64,000 nt of DNA from Microbacterium sp. SS28 (GTDB taxonomy: Bacteria > Actinomycetota > Actinomycetes > Actinomycetales > Microbacteriaceae). The stretch covers positions 124,001 to 188,000 of the forward strand of contig NZ_JAKWJP010000003.1 of NCBI RefSeq assembly GCF_022761035.1, given 5' to 3'. How positions within the stretch are numbered: position 1 is the stretch's first letter; the number at the start of each line of letters is the position of its first letter. Both the position numbers and the translations under genes were made by a program. Under the pieces are notes generated by a model. The model worked only from the letters and a program-made list of their open reading frames with translations. It was not told where the DNA came from and ran no database searches. Positions 1 to 9,224 of this stretch are shown here, one piece after another.

Positions 1-294
1 CACCGACCGGAACACGTCGGCGACGCCGTTGTCGTCATCGGCGACGAGGTCGGAGGCGGTCGAGGTGAAGAAGACGCGCTGGCCGTCGGGGGTCAGGTAC
101 GGCTCGGTCGACTCGCCCGCAGCAGTGCGCGAGACGGCGAACCGCTCGGCACCCGACGGGAGCGGAACGGCGGCGGCCGCGGGCGCGGCGAGGGGCGGAG
201 CGATCGCGACGAGCCCCGCCGCGACGACGGCCGCGACGGCGACGATCCCGGCGGAGCGCCGGGCCGTGCGGGGGCTGAGGGGAGCGGGGGTCAT
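1..294 (-). CDS. Secreted beta-propeller-like protein, N-terminal part only
   Basis: Partial gene: 98 codons run off the left edge. The N-terminus has arginines followed by a long Ala/Val-rich hydrophobic segment (about residues 12-42) ending in an Ala run, a clear Sec signal peptide. The mature part begins near the motif EPYLTPDGQRVFFTSTA, which resembles a PD40/TolB-type propeller blade (x-P-x-x-S/T-P-D-G-x-x-V-x-F), followed by DDNGVADVF, also common in such blades. The start ATG overlaps the stop of the upstream cyclase gene by 4 bases (ATGA), so the two are probably translated together. The function cannot be set from the fragment. An extracellular propeller or calcium-binding repeat protein is the best guess. 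Confidence 0.75.
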   Translation of the reverse strand, partial: MTPAPLSPRTARRSAGIVAVAAVVAAGLVAIAPPLAAPAAAAVPLPSGAERFAVSRTAAGESTEPYLTPDGQRVFFTSTASDLVADDDNGVADVFRSV

Positions 295-3200
295 CGGGCA
301 TGCGCCGCTTCGGAGGTGACGGGGGAGAGGGTGAAGATCTGGCCGGCGTTGATGACGCCGAGTCCCGTGAGCAGCCGCTCGCCCTCGGCGCGGACGGCGG
401 GGTCGGGGCGGAGGTGGAACAGCTGCGCGAGCGACAGCGCCTTCTCAAGGGGCGTCGCCCCGGCGTCGTCGACGGCGTCGAGCGTCAGGGCGAGCGCCGT
501 GTCGCCGTCGCCCGAGAGGGCCGCGAGCCGCGCGCGCTGACGTGTGAGGCGCGCGTCGCCGGAGTGCCCGCCGAGCTCGGCGAGCAGCGCCGCAGCCTCC
601 TCCAGTTCGCCGGCGTCGAGCATCGACTCCGCGAGTCGCACGCGCGCATCGAGCGCGGCATCCGTCTCCTCGATGGCCGCGAACGCCTCGGCTGACGCGC
701 GGAACGCGGCCTGTGCGGCGAGGGGATCCCGGGCCTGCTGCGCGATGCGTCCCACGAAGCCCGTCACGAAGGCGGCGAGGTAGTGGTTGCCGGATGCCTC
801 GAAGACGCGCAGCACGTCATCGACGATCGGGCGCGCCTCGTCGATGCGTCCCTGGTCGATCAGCACTTCGGCGGCGTTGCCCGACTCGACTGCCGCGCCT
901 ACGACGTCGCCCGCCGCGTCGGCTGCCGCGCGCGACTGCTCGTAGAGGGCCGTGGCCGTCGTCCAGTCGCCGCGATAGTAGGCGCGCACGCCGAGGAGGC
1001 TGAGCACCTTCGACTTGGAGAGCTCGTCGTGCGCCTGGTCGTACAGCTCGAGTGCGCGCGAGAGGTGGATCATGCCCGCGTCGCCCTCGAGCTCGCTCGC
1101 CGCGATGTCGTGGTACCGCAGCGCGTCGGCCAGGACGCGGCGGCCCGTGTCGTCGTGCACGATGCCGTCGAGCAGAGCGATCGCCTCGTTCGCGAGCGCG
1201 CGCGCGTCGGCCCAGCGGGCCTGCCGCAGGCGCACGCCCGCCTCCGTCACGGCGACGGCGCCCAGCACCCGCTGACCCTCGGGGCCCGCCCCGGTGAGAG
1301 CGCGTCGGGCCGTGCGCAGGGCGCGCGAGGCTTCGTCCTGGCGGCCGAGGATGTTGAACGCGTAGGCGCGCTCGTGGTCGAGGCGGGCGCGGGCGATGGT
1401 GTCCGAGATGAGCTTGCGCGCGCTCGAGTACGCCTCCAGTCCCTCTTGCGTCCAGCCGCCCGCGATCGAGACGCGCCCGAGCGCCTGCAGCAGCGCGGGG
1501 AGGTCTTCGGACCCGGCCGAGCGCCGCGCGGCCTCGACCGCGAGGCGGTAGTTGCGCACGGCCTCCTCGAGTGCGAAGGCCTCTTCCGCCGCGGTCGCGG
1601 CGGCGACGGCGGCGCGATGCGCGGCCTCCCAGTCGCCCACCGCTTCGTAGTGGGCGGCGAGCATCACGTTGCGCGCCGAGCCGCCGAGCCCCGGGTCGGC
1701 CTCGATCGCTGCCGCCGCCGCGCGGTGCAGCTCGCGCCGCGCCTGGAACGTGAGCTGGTCGTAGGCGACATCGCGGAACAGCTCGCTGCGGAACGACACC
1801 CCGTCGGCGCCGAGCTCGAGGAACGAGCCGAGGCCCCCCGAGATGAGCGGCATCCCGACGCATTTGACGTACAGACCGAGAGGGATCCGGATGCCGAGCA
1901 CGGCCGCCCGGCGCAGGGTCGTGCGCTCGCTCTCGGTGAGGGCGTCGATGCGCTCGCCGATGAGCTGCTCGATCCCGAGCGCGTCGTCGCCCGAGGCCAG
2001 GCCCGTCGCGAGCTCGATGGCGTACAGCGGATTGCCCTCGGCGCGCGCGACGAGCGGACGGGCATCGGTGGGCAGCAGGCGTCTGCCCGCGACCGACTCG
2101 ATGATGTCGCGGATGTGATCGTCGCCCAGGCCCGCGAGCACGAGCTCGTCGCCGAGCGGTCCGACGCCGCCTTCGACAGGTCGGCGGACGAGCAGCACGG
2201 CGTGCCGCGCATCGTGCTCGATGAGCGCCGTCAGGACGGCGGCCGAGGCCGGGTCCACCCACTGCGCGTCGTCGAGGACGAGGCATCCGGGCCCCGCCGT
2301 CAGCGCCGCGAGGAACTCGGAGACGACCTCCGCGGCCCGCTCGGCGCGGAACGCCTCGTCGAGAGCTTCGGATTCCGCCGTCGGCTCGGCCTTCGCACCG
2401 ACCGCGGGCGCCAGGAGCGGCAGCCACGGGACGAGGTGCGGGAAGTGGTCGGCGACGACCTGCGCGAGGCGCTCGCCTGCCTCGGCGGCGCGCGCGGCGG
2501 GCGGAATGCGCAGCAGGGGCCGCAGCAGGGTCTGCAGTGCGCGATACGGCGTGCTCGCGCCGTAGCGGTCGCCGTACGCGCGTAGGACGGGGAGCGGCGT
2601 CTCCTCGAGCGCGTGCTCGAGCAGCCGTGTCTTGCCGACGCCCGCCGCGGCCGTGATCGTGAGCACGGATCCCGCTTCGGCCGAAGCATCCGTCAGCATC
2701 GTCCTCAGGCGCTCGAGCTCGGCGTGGCGGCCGACGAAGGGCGTCTGCTGCGCCGACAGGATCGTCGCGCCGCCATGCCCCGTGACGACTGCGACCGGGA
2801 TCTGCTGCGTCTTGCCCTTGACCGAGATCGTGCCGCCGTCCTCTGCTTCGAAGGGACGGCCCGTCCGCTCGAGCGTCGACCGCGCGACGAGCACGGTGCC
2901 CGGCTCGGCGCGCGCCGTGAGCCGCGCCGCGAGGTTGGTCGGGTCGCCCATGACCGTATACGTCTGGCGGTACATCGCGCCGACGAAGCCCGCGAAGACG
3001 CGGCCCGCCGTCACCCCCGCGCGCAGGCCGTACGGGGTGTTCGCCTCGAGGATCCGCAGTGCCGCCGTGATGAGCCGGCCCTCGGGGTCTTCCGCCGTCG
3101 TCGGCGCGCCCGCCGTCAGGAAGTACCGGTAGCCGCCGACGGCCGGGTCGACGTCGAGCAGCGTCACGCCCGTCTCGTTCGCGACGTCCTCGACGAGGGT

Positions 3201-4082
3201 CGTGAGCCGATCCATGAGCGCGACGTCGTCGTCGCTCGGACGCCCCGGAACGCCCGAGACCTGGATGAACGCGATCGCAGCCCAGCGGTGGTCGGGCTCG
3301 GAGCCCAGAAGATCCGGCCGCAGCGCGAACGCGCGCGGGAGGAAGCGGTCGGCGGCACTCGTGCGGCCGACGCTGAGCGCCATGAGCGAGGCGGAGGCGA
3401 CCGATCCGCCCTTGACGAGGCGCCGGGCGCCGGGAGCCGACTCCTCCTTCGCGACCTGGGCCGCGGGCAGCAGCGCCGCGGCCTCGTCGCTCACGAGGAT
3501 CCGGCCGGCCTCCGCCGCCGACTGCAGGTCGATGACCCGCGAGGTGTCGGCGCCGGTCAGGACGACCGACGTGTTCTGCCCGCCCGTGAGGAAGAACTCG
3601 AAGGTTCCCGCGTGCAGCCCCACCGACATCCGCAATCTTGCGCGGGCCGCGGGCAGATGGATGTCGCCGATCGCCGTGAGGACCTTGTTCATGTTCCACG
3701 CCGAATGCGCCGCGTGCCGGGCGTGGTCGGGGCCTGTGAACAGCACGAAGAGCGCGTCGCCCGCGAACTTGACGATGTCGCCGCCGTCGTCGGTGACGGG
3801 GAGAAGCACCGTGAAGATGCGCGACAGCGTCGCGATGAGCTGCTCGGTGCCTTCGCGCCCCGCCGCGGCGAGCTGCTCGGACAGCGTCGTGAAGCCCGAG
3901 ATGTCGACGACGACAGCGGTCCCCTCGACGCGGAGTCGCTGCTCCGCATCGTCGGCGAGACCGTGAAGAAGGCGGGGGCTCAGCGCCGATGCTGTCACGT
4001 GTGCGTTCAGGCTCTCACCCTCCTTTGGGGGACGCCCGGCACCTGCCGGCTTCGGGGGGAATGCCGGAGCGGTGTCGATCAT
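291..4082 (-). CDS. Class III adenylate/guanylate cyclase-like multidomain regulator (two cyclase folds, AAA ATPase, TPR)
   Basis: About 1263 residues. Order: cyclase domain 1 (about 53-235) with metal-binding Asp in VVVDISGF (Asp60) and FAGDAL (Asp109); cyclase domain 2 (about 265-435), which keeps [12 protein letters not shown] but lacks the first metal Asp (FIQVSGV); an AAA/STAND-type ATPase with Walker A GVGKT (481-485) and Walker B CLVLDDAQ (about 600-607); then a TPR-like alpha-helical tail to the end. This is the layout of soluble adenylyl cyclase (ADCY10) relatives, where one cyclase half is often degenerate. The start is uncertain. The ATG at 4082 has no good ribosome site, whereas AAAGGAGGGTGA at 4013-4024 sits at ideal distance before an in-frame CTG (4010), with a GTG at 3998. 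Activity and nucleotide product are inferred. Confidence 0.85.
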   Translation of the reverse strand: MIDTAPAFPPKPAGAGRPPKEGESLNAHVTASALSPRLLHGLADDAEQRLRVEGTAVVVDISGFTTLSEQLAAAGREGTEQLIATLSRIFTVLLPVTDDGGDIVKFAGDALFVLFTGPDHARHAAHSAWNMNKVLTAIGDIHLPAARARLRMSVGLHAGTFEFFLTGGQNTSVVLTGADTSRVIDLQSAAEAGRILVSDEAAALLPAAQVAKEESAPGARRLVKGGSVASASLMALSVGRTSAADRFLPRAFALRPDLLGSEPDHRWAAIAFIQVSGVPGRPSDDDVALMDRLTTLVEDVANETGVTLLDVDPAVGGYRYFLTAGAPTTAEDPEGRLITAALRILEANTPYGLRAGVTAGRVFAGFVGAMYRQTYTVMGDPTNLAARLTARAEPGTVLVARSTLERTGRPFEAEDGGTISVKGKTQQIPVAVVTGHGGATILSAQQTPFVGRHAELERLRTMLTDASAEAGSVLTITAAAGVGKTRLLEHALEETPLPVLRAYGDRYGASTPYRALQTLLRPLLRIPPAARAAEAGERLAQVVADHFPHLVPWLPLLAPAVGAKAEPTAESEALDEAFRAERAAEVVSEFLAALTAGPGCLVLDDAQWVDPASAAVLTALIEHDARHAVLLVRRPVEGGVGPLGDELVLAGLGDDHIRDIIESVAGRRLLPTDARPLVARAEGNPLYAIELATGLASGDDALGIEQLIGERIDALTESERTTLRRAAVLGIRIPLGLYVKCVGMPLISGGLGSFLELGADGVSFRSELFRDVAYDQLTFQARRELHRAAAAAIEADPGLGGSARNVMLAAHYEAVGDWEAAHRAAVAAATAAEEAFALEEAVRNYRLAVEAARRSAGSEDLPALLQALGRVSIAGGWTQEGLEAYSSARKLISDTIARARLDHERAYAFNILGRQDEASRALRTARRALTGAGPEGQRVLGAVAVTEAGVRLRQARWADARALANEAIALLDGIVHDDTGRRVLADALRYHDIAASELEGDAGMIHLSRALELYDQAHDELSKSKVLSLLGVRAYYRGDWTTATALYEQSRAAADAAGDVVGAAVESGNAAEVLIDQGRIDEARPIVDDVLRVFEASGNHYLAAFVTGFVGRIAQQARDPLAAQAAFRASAEAFAAIEETDAALDARVRLAESMLDAGELEEAAALLAELGGHSGDARLTRQRARLAALSGDGDTALALTLDAVDDAGATPLEKALSLAQLFHLRPDPAVRAEGERLLTGLGVINAGQIFTLSPVTSEAAHAR

Positions 4083-4194
4083 GAGAAGAATCTCATGGAT
4101 ACCTGAGGCCTGGCTATGGGTTGACTCTCCACCGAGGGGGCGGCTTCCCTTCTCCCAACAGACTTCGCGCAGGTCGGTCGCCTACCCTGGAGCC

Positions 4195-5424
4195 ATGGAT
4201 TCGAGCCGCCCGCCCGCCCGCGCACCCCAGGTGCGGCCCACCACGGAGGGCTGGACGCAGAAGAAGGACACCGAGGGGCGGCCGCTGCTGCAGTTCGCGT
4301 CGCCCAAGCGCGGCAAGCCGCCCGTGCACCTCGCCGACCTCACGCACGACGAGCGGATCGCGAAGCTCGTCGAGCTGGGGTTCCCCGGCTTCCGTGCGAA
4401 GCAGCTCGAGAAGCACTACTTCACGCACTACACGCACGATCCGGCGCTCATGACGGACCTCCCCGCCGCGGGGCGCGAAGAGCTCGTGCACGGGATGCTG
4501 CCACCCCTCCTGACCGAGGTGCGGCGGCTGCAGACCGACAAGGGCGACACGATCAAGTTCCTCTGGAAGCTGCACGACGGCGCCCTCGTCGAGTCGGTGC
4601 TCATGCGCTACCCGGGCCGCATCACGCTGTGCGTCTCGTCGCAGGCGGGCTGCGGCATGAACTGCCCGTTCTGCGCGACAGGGCAGGCGGGCCTCACGCG
4701 CAACATGTCGGCCGCCGAGATCATCGAGCAGGTCGTGCGCGCCAACCGCCTCATCCGCGAGGGCGGGCTGGGCCCCGCCGAGCACCCCGACGAGCGCGTG
4801 ACCAACATCGTCTTCATGGGCATGGGCGAGCCACTCGCCAACTACGCGCGGCTCATGCAGGCCGTCCGCGTCATGACCGACAAGAAGCACGGCCTCGGCA
4901 TGAGTGCGCGCGGCGTGACGGTCTCGACCGTCGGACTCGTCCCCGCGATCCGCAAGCTCGCCGACGAGGACATCCCCGTGACATTCGCGTTGTCGCTGCA
5001 CGCGCCCGATGACGAGCTGCGCGACGAGCTCATCCCCGTCAACTCGCGGTGGAAGGTAGACGAGGCGCTCGACGCCGCGCGCCTGTACTTCGAGAAGACG
5101 GGCCGTCGCGTCTCGATCGAGTACGCGCTCATCAAGGACATGAACGACCACCCGTGGCGCGCCGACCTCCTGGCCGACAAGCTCAACGCGCGCGGGCGCG
5201 GGTGGGTGCACGTCAACCCGATCCCGCTCAACCCGACGCCCGGCTCGATCTGGACCTCGTCGACGAAGGCGGCCCAGAACGAGTTCGTGCGTCGTCTGAA
5301 CGACGCCGGCATCCCGACGACGCTGCGCGACACGCGCGGCAAGGAGATCGACGGCGCGTGCGGTCAGCTCGTCGCGACCGAGGACGACCAGCGCGTCGCC
5401 GCCGTCACGCCGCTCGAGGACTGA
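4195..5424 (+). CDS. rlmN: 23S rRNA/tRNA (adenine-C2)-methyltransferase RlmN
   Basis: Dual-specificity radical-SAM methyltransferase that methylates C2 of A2503 in 23S rRNA and A37 in some tRNAs. The protein has 409 residues, slightly long for the family because of an N-terminal extension typical of actinobacteria. The radical-SAM CxxxCxxC triad is C153/C157/C160 in the segment [15 protein letters not shown]. The two catalytic cysteines expected for RlmN are visible: C146 (seven before the cluster) and C389 (GACGQL near the C-terminus). I chose ATG 4195, not an upstream in-frame ATG, because a TACCCT box at 4183-4188 gives a leaderless transcript starting at or next to this ATG, and homologues begin here. 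It is divergent from the cyclase gene and stands alone. Confidence 0.96.
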   Translation: MDSSRPPARAPQVRPTTEGWTQKKDTEGRPLLQFASPKRGKPPVHLADLTHDERIAKLVELGFPGFRAKQLEKHYFTHYTHDPALMTDLPAAGREELVHGMLPPLLTEVRRLQTDKGDTIKFLWKLHDGALVESVLMRYPGRITLCVSSQAGCGMNCPFCATGQAGLTRNMSAAEIIEQVVRANRLIREGGLGPAEHPDERVTNIVFMGMGEPLANYARLMQAVRVMTDKKHGLGMSARGVTVSTVGLVPAIRKLADEDIPVTFALSLHAPDDELRDELIPVNSRWKVDEALDAARLYFEKTGRRVSIEYALIKDMNDHPWRADLLADKLNARGRGWVHVNPIPLNPTPGSIWTSSTKAAQNEFVRRLNDAGIPTTLRDTRGKEIDGACGQLVATEDDQRVAAVTPLED

Positions 5425-5522
5425 GGCGCGCGCGCGGCCGCGCCCGCGCGCATCCGGCCGCCGTCGTCCCCGGAGCTCTGGCATCCGAAGATGCGTCGCG
5501 GCGAGATCCGTAGGCTCGAGTC

Positions 5523-6269
5523 GTGCCGGATCCGATGCACTTCGACGCGCATGCCGACGACTACGCCCGCGCCAGGCCGCCGTATCCGCCCGAGCTGTGG
5601 GCGCGCGTGCGCGACACCGGACTCGTCGGTCGCGGGCGCCGCGCGGTCGACCTCGGAGCCGGCACGGGCGAGGCGAGCGGACCGCTCCTCGCGATGGGCG
5701 TGGACGTCGTCGCCGTCGAGCCGGGTGCGCGACTCGCGACGATGCTCGAGGCGCAGCATCCACATGCCCGTGTCCTGATCGGGCGTGCCGAGGACGTCGA
5801 GCTGGGCGCGGCGTCGTTCGATCTCGCCGTGGCGGCGACCTCGATCCACTGGATGGACCTCGACATCGTGCTGCCGAAGGTGCATCGGGCGCTCACGGCC
5901 GAAGGGCGGTTCCTGGTGTGGCGCAACGTGTTCGGCGATGCGGGTGCCGCGGTCACGCCGTTCCGGGAGCGGGTCGCGCAGATCGTCGACCGGCGGGAGG
6001 CGCCGCCGCGCGAGGGCGATCACGAGAACGCCGCGGTCGCCGCCGAGCGGCTGAGCCGATCGGGACTGTTCGCCGTCGAGGACGTCTTCCGGTGCCGGTG
6101 GAGCATCGAACTCGACGCCGTGCAGCTGCGCCGGCTGTTCGCCACGTTCAGCGACTGGTCGGCCGACGAGGCCGATCAGGCCGCCGCCGCCGTCGCCGAC
6201 CTCGGCGGACTGATCACCGAGCACTATGCGTCGTGGCTCATCGTGCTCGCCCCGCAGCCTCGCCCGTAG
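5523..6269 (+). CDS. Class I SAM-dependent methyltransferase
   Basis: 248 residues. The GTG start lies just after a TAGGCT box, so it is likely leaderless. SAM-binding motif I is VDLGAGTGEA (about 42-51), followed by an acidic end of strand 2 (VVAVEPGARL) and the LAVAATSIHWMD segment usual for Methyltransf_11-type enzymes. No substrate-specific motif is seen, so the acceptor is unknown. The gene follows rlmN after 98 bases with its own probable promoter. It is convergent with the Imm5-like gene, and a short GTCCC-cgc-GGGAC hairpin sits between them at 6277-6289. Confidence 0.8.
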   Translation: MPDPMHFDAHADDYARARPPYPPELWARVRDTGLVGRGRRAVDLGAGTGEASGPLLAMGVDVVAVEPGARLATMLEAQHPHARVLIGRAEDVELGAASFDLAVAATSIHWMDLDIVLPKVHRALTAEGRFLVWRNVFGDAGAAVTPFRERVAQIVDRREAPPREGDHENAAVAAERLSRSGLFAVEDVFRCRWSIELDAVQLRRLFATFSDWSADEADQAAAAVADLGGLITEHYASWLIVLAPQPRP

Positions 6270-6296
6270 TCGGGCGGTCCCCGCGGGACGGAGTCG

Positions 6297-6845
6297 TCAC
6301 GCGGTGGACTCGCCGGTGGTCCCGCGCAGCGACGCCTGGATTCGCCTGATGTGGTCGCCGAGGTCGCCCGAGGCCAGGAGTCCGGGGCCGAGCGGTCCCG
6401 CAGAGTCCTCGCCGAGGATCGGGAGCCGTCGCAGCGCCGAGGCGACGGGCGGGCTGATGTGCTCGAGCTGCCAGTCGAGTTCGATCGCGGCGCCCCCTGC
6501 GGGGTCGGCCATACCCGCGGCCTTCGCGGCGTAGGCGGCTGCGCCGAGCGCGTGCGCACCCATGTGCGCGACACCGGCCGCCTGGGCGGCGGCGCGGGCA
6601 GCGGCAGCGCCGGCGGGGGAGGACGCCGAGTGCGCGGCGCGACCGGCGACGAAGCGGCGGCGGATCTCGCCCGCCGCCGTGAGCTCGCCCCGCGAGAACG
6701 CCCGAGCACGCGCGACGGCGTCCCGGGGGCGGGCGTCCGCCGGCGCCTCCGCCTCGAACAGCGGGAGGACCCGCTCGGCGCAGTCGGCCGCCCAGGCCGC
6801 CACCAGTCGGCGGTCTTCTTCGCTGAGCGACTGAGGCGACGGCAC
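6297..6845 (-). CDS. Imm5-like putative immunity-family protein
   Basis: 182 residues when started at the GTG at 6845. An upstream in-frame ATG at 6890 would add 15 residues that look non-conserved. The N-terminal half (LSEEDRRLVAAWAADCAERVLPLFE, then PRDAVARARAFSRGE, then a long Ala-rich helix with AAHSA and VAHMGAHALGAAAYAAKA) matches what I know of the Imm5-like helical family, often annotated as 'putative immunity protein'. No toxin gene is adjacent and there is no signal peptide, so it is an orphan. A role in bacteriocin or polymorphic toxin immunity is a family-level guess only. Confidence 0.6.
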   Translation of the reverse strand: MPSPQSLSEEDRRLVAAWAADCAERVLPLFEAEAPADARPRDAVARARAFSRGELTAAGEIRRRFVAGRAAHSASSPAGAAAARAAAQAAGVAHMGAHALGAAAYAAKAAGMADPAGGAAIELDWQLEHISPPVASALRRLPILGEDSAGPLGPGLLASGDLGDHIRRIQASLRGTTGESTA

Positions 6846-6914
6846 GCCAGCACTCTGCCACGGGATGTCGCGGGTCGGCCGTCGACGCACTGACCGGGGC
6901 CCGCACGCTTCGGG

Positions 6915-6920
6915 TATCTT
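6915..6920 (+). promoter_or_regulatory. Candidate -10 box for the hemerythrin gene
   Basis: TATCTT at 6915-6920 with a weak CTGACC 19 bases upstream (6890-6895) in the gap between the Imm5-like and hemerythrin genes. It would give a leader of about 90 bases containing a short SD-preceded reading frame (6989-7024). Confidence 0.35.
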
Positions 6921-6988
6921 CGGGGAAGCGTCGCGTGCCGGTGGCAGACCGTGTCAGGCATGGAGGCGCCGGATTGAAGGAGTGGGCG

Positions 6989-7024
6989 ATGCCCTCGTCG
7001 CACCTTCCGTTCTCGCGTGACTGA
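6989..7024 (+). CDS. Candidate 11-codon leader peptide ahead of the hemerythrin gene
   Basis: ATG 6989 is preceded by GAAGGAG (SD) at suitable spacing and encodes MPSSHLPFSRD before TGA. Its stop region overlaps the GTG start of the hemerythrin gene (7017) by eight bases in another frame, so ribosomes ending here could restart on the downstream gene, which itself has no SD of its own. It may be a real coupling ORF or chance. No conservation evidence is available. Confidence 0.25.
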   Translation: MPSSHLPFSRD

Positions 7025-7478
7025 CCGCGAGACGACCAGGCTCATCGCGTGGAGCAGCGAGCTGCGCGGCGTGCACGCCCGCCTGCGACAGGCCCTGCGA
7101 GCCGCGCGCGAAGCCATCGAAGACCCTGCCGCCGCGCGTCGTGAGCTGCTGCTGTACTGCCGCGGGTTCTGCGTCGCGCTCGGTGACCATCATCGCGGCG
7201 AGGATCGCGCCCTTTTCCCCGCGATCGAGGCCGCCCATCCGAGTCTCGCTCCCGTGCTGCGCACCCTCATGCAGGACCACTCGATGATCGACTACCTGCT
7301 CACGGCGCTGTCCACGGCGGTGGATCAGGATGCCTCACGGGAAGAACTCGAGCGTCACCTCGACGGGGTCGGCGCGATCATGGAGAGCCACTTCGCCTAT
7401 GAGGAGCGTCAGCTGCTGACTGTCCTCGACACCCTCGCGCTCGACCAGGATCCTCGCGTCGTCCTCGGCTCCCTGTAG
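7017..7478 (+). CDS. Hemerythrin (HHE) domain protein
   Basis: 153 residues forming a four-helix HHE domain. Probable di-iron ligands are visible: H20, the pair H58/H59 with E62 (DHHRGEDRALFP), H88 (QDHSMIDYL), and H125 with E129/E130 (ESHFAYEERQLL). This is nearly the full canonical pattern, so iron binding is likely. Roles in this family include oxygen or NO sensing and iron handling, and none is specified here. The GTG start lacks a direct SD and may depend on the overlapping 11-codon frame just upstream. It is convergent with the MORN-like gene. Confidence 0.85.
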   Translation: MTDRETTRLIAWSSELRGVHARLRQALRAAREAIEDPAAARRELLLYCRGFCVALGDHHRGEDRALFPAIEAAHPSLAPVLRTLMQDHSMIDYLLTALSTAVDQDASREELERHLDGVGAIMESHFAYEERQLLTVLDTLALDQDPRVVLGSL

Positions 7479-7502
7479 CCGTCGGACAGTGCGGCGGCGG
7501 AG

Positions 7503-7721
7503 CTACTCCCCGAACTGCGTCTCTTTGTGGGGCGCACCGGAGCGGTCATAGGTGGTCCACGTCCCGATCTGACGACCCCGGTCGAACGAACCGCTGCGCA
7601 TGATGGTGCCGTCGAGGCGGAACCACTCCCAATAGCCGTGCATCTCGTCATCCATCATCTGGCCGCGCCCTCGAACGCTGCCGTCCTTGTGCAGCTCTTC
7701 ATGCGGTGTGGGCTCTGTCAC
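7503..7721 (-). CDS. Small MORN/YwqK-like repeat protein
   Basis: 72 residues. Repeats of the form (D)GSxRGRGQMxDxxMHGYWEWF and DGTIMRSGSFDRGRQIGTWTTYD match the MORN_2 variant seen in YwqK-type proteins (G-x-W-x-x-Y/F strands). There is no signal peptide, so it is cytoplasmic. YwqK-family members are sometimes annotated as antitoxins, but no toxin is next to this gene. It is convergent with the hemerythrin and divergent from the 285-residue unknown gene, with a shared 106-base upstream region. Confidence 0.6.
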   Translation of the reverse strand: MTEPTPHEELHKDGSVRGRGQMMDDEMHGYWEWFRLDGTIMRSGSFDRGRQIGTWTTYDRSGAPHKETQFGE

Positions 7722-7777
7722 CCGCTCATCCTGTCAGTGCCACCCGACAGCCCCCGCTCGAAGCGTGGCCTCCCGCG

Positions 7778-7793
7778 CGACCGTGAGCGGTCG
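7778..7793. promoter_or_regulatory. Short inverted repeat overlapping a putative promoter
   Basis: CGACCG-tgag-CGGTCG (perfect 6-bp arms) ends one base before TATGCT (7794-7799), a plausible -10 box for the gene starting at 7828. It could be an operator or a hairpin. The spacing to the -10 favours an operator. Confidence 0.35.
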
Positions 7794-7827
7794 TATGCTG
7801 ACCCCGATATCGAGAGGGGATGCCGCG

Positions 7828-8685
7828 ATGCAGGTCGAGATCGCCGAAGAGCGGATCATCCTCCTTGCCGACCGCTTCAGCCTCGATCACGCCGAGGGTC
7901 GGGCGTGGTCGCGCCGCGCTGACGCGTTCGGCACCGGCGCGAAGCTCGGGGGACTGCTGAATCGGGCCACCTCCGAGGACTACGAGTGCGTCTACCGCGA
8001 ACGCCGCCTGCAGCCGTTCTGGCGTCTGCACGTGTCGACCGTCGCGGCCTACGAGCGCACCAGGAGCTATTCCGTCGCCGTCTCCCCCAGTGTCCGCGGC
8101 GTCGAGATCGCGGGGCAGGCCCTGCCCGTCAACCAGGGGCACATCGTGCTGACCGGCCTCGAGTCGTGCCGCGACGAGTCCGCGCGGGCCTTCGCCTTCG
8201 ACGGGCTCACCCGTCTCGAGACTCCCGCCCTGAGCGCGTACGACAGCTACGCGAGTTCCGTAGTGGATGCCGAGGCTCTGGCCGCCGCGACGACATCAGG
8301 CACGGTCGTCGTTCCGCCCGACGCGAAGGCGTCGATGCTCGTGCGCGAGGTGATGGCGGGGGCCATCGGCAAGATCGACGCCGATCGCGTGCTCGAGGAG
8401 AGGGTCACGGTGGATGTCGTCGACCTCGTCTATCGGCCCGTGTACGCGTTCCGGTACCGCCACGGCGCGAAGGAAGCCGTCATCGAGTTCGACGGGCTGA
8501 CCGGTGCGACCCACCCCGACGGTGCCACGTTCGAGCAGTACCTCGGCAAGATCCTCGAGCCGAAGTTCCTGCTCGACGTCGGGGTGGAGACGGTCAACAT
8601 CTTCGTCCCCGGCACGCAGCTCGTGCGCATCGTCGTCGAGCAAGGCGTCAAACACCTCGCGCCGCCCCCGGCCGCTCAGACCTGA
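7828..8685 (+). CDS. Uncharacterised 285-residue soluble protein
   Basis: Not recognised. ATG 7828 was chosen because GAGAGGGG (SD) lies nine bases upstream; longer in-frame extensions have poor coding character. There is no signal peptide or membrane segment. The N-terminal half is mixed alpha/beta (RRADAFGTGAKLGGLLNRATSEDYECVYRERRLQPFWRLH, written here only as a region, residues about 24-62). The C-terminal part contains a YRPVYAFRYRHGAKEAVIEFDGLTG strand pair (about 198-222), similar in style to small beta-domains that hold a Tyr-rich strand followed by 'D-x-L-T-G'. It lies upstream of, and co-directional with, the EACC1-like and HELQH genes, 142 bases away, so it may or may not share their function. 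Confidence 0.7.
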   Translation: MQVEIAEERIILLADRFSLDHAEGRAWSRRADAFGTGAKLGGLLNRATSEDYECVYRERRLQPFWRLHVSTVAAYERTRSYSVAVSPSVRGVEIAGQALPVNQGHIVLTGLESCRDESARAFAFDGLTRLETPALSAYDSYASSVVDAEALAAATTSGTVVVPPDAKASMLVREVMAGAIGKIDADRVLEERVTVDVVDLVYRPVYAFRYRHGAKEAVIEFDGLTGATHPDGATFEQYLGKILEPKFLLDVGVETVNIFVPGTQLVRIVVEQGVKHLAPPPAAQT

Positions 8686-8750
8686 TCCAGGTCGAGCTTC
8701 GCGGGATCAGTTCGAGCCTTGACCGTCCCACGGCGGGTCGGGCACGCTGA

Positions 8751-8780
8751 GTCGCGAGGATGTTCCTCGCTCATCGCGAC
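8751..8780. promoter_or_regulatory. Nested inverted repeats upstream of the EACC1-like gene
   Basis: Two alternative stems share bases: GTCGCGA (8751-8757) with TCGCGAC (8774-8780), and GCGAGG (8754-8759) with CCTCGC (8765-8770) around a 5-base loop. The arrangement could be a terminator or attenuator for the upstream gene, or an operator for the next. There is no T-run. It is 40-odd bases before the start at 8828. Confidence 0.3.
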
Positions 8781-8827
8781 CCGGATCCATCACTCGCCGT
8801 GGGCTCGTTCAGTCGTGGAGGTGAGCA

Positions 8828-9214
8828 ATGGCGGAGTCGAACGGCGAAGTCGAAGTGCAGGTGTCGCTCCCGGTCGCCTGGGAGTCGGAACTCGAAGCCG
8901 AACTGCAGGCCGAGCTGTCCGCCGCAGGCGGCGATCCCGCGGACATCGCGGAGCTGGACCAGTCGGACGATGCCCGGTTCGAGCCGATCGGGATCCTCCT
9001 GTGGGTCGGCACGATCCTTGTCGAAGCCGCTGTCGGGTACCTCGTGGGGCGTGTGCTCGAACGCTTCTTCCGCCGCAAGGCCGCGGACTCCCCGACCCCC
9101 GTGTCGATGACCGTGATGCTCCCGGATGGGGTCGTCGTCGTGCTCAATTCGTCTGATCCTGCGGCCCTCGAGCGCGCGTTCGAGCAGCTGCGCGGCGGCT
9201 TCACCGGGACGTGA
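8828..9214 (+). CDS. Small single-TM protein, EACC1-like (effector-associated constant component) candidate
   Basis: 128 residues with a strong SD (GGAGGTG). Layout: acidic N-terminal region with a predicted helix (ELEAELQAELSAA, 21-33); one hydrophobic helix at about 53-75; a basic stop-transfer stretch (RFFRRK, 79-84); then a short two-strand and helix unit, VSMTVMLPDGVVVVLNSSDPAALERAFEQL (positions 92-121). This order matches my recollection of EACC1 proteins described by Aravind and co-workers in NTP-dependent conflict systems, which end in a strand pair ('vrieidGdtleltgas') plus helix. Assignment is by shape, not by alignment. It is followed after 10 bases by the HELQH protein, so the two are very likely one transcription unit. 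Confidence 0.55.
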   Translation: MAESNGEVEVQVSLPVAWESELEAELQAELSAAGGDPADIAELDQSDDARFEPIGILLWVGTILVEAAVGYLVGRVLERFFRRKAADSPTPVSMTVMLPDGVVVVLNSSDPAALERAFEQLRGGFTGT

Positions 9215-9224
9215 CGGCGCGACC

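Noticed and set aside
783..3699. Long open frames on both strands over the cyclase gene (for example 783-2585 plus, 817-3699 minus).
   Set aside because: They are low-complexity Arg/Ala/Pro-rich sequences opposite or out of frame to a gene with clear cyclase and ATPase motifs.
6297..6845. Considering the Imm5-like protein as the antitoxin or immunity part of a local toxin pair with the MORN-like or hemerythrin genes.
   Set aside because: Neither neighbour has toxin motifs, orientations differ, and no short overlapping partner frame was found.
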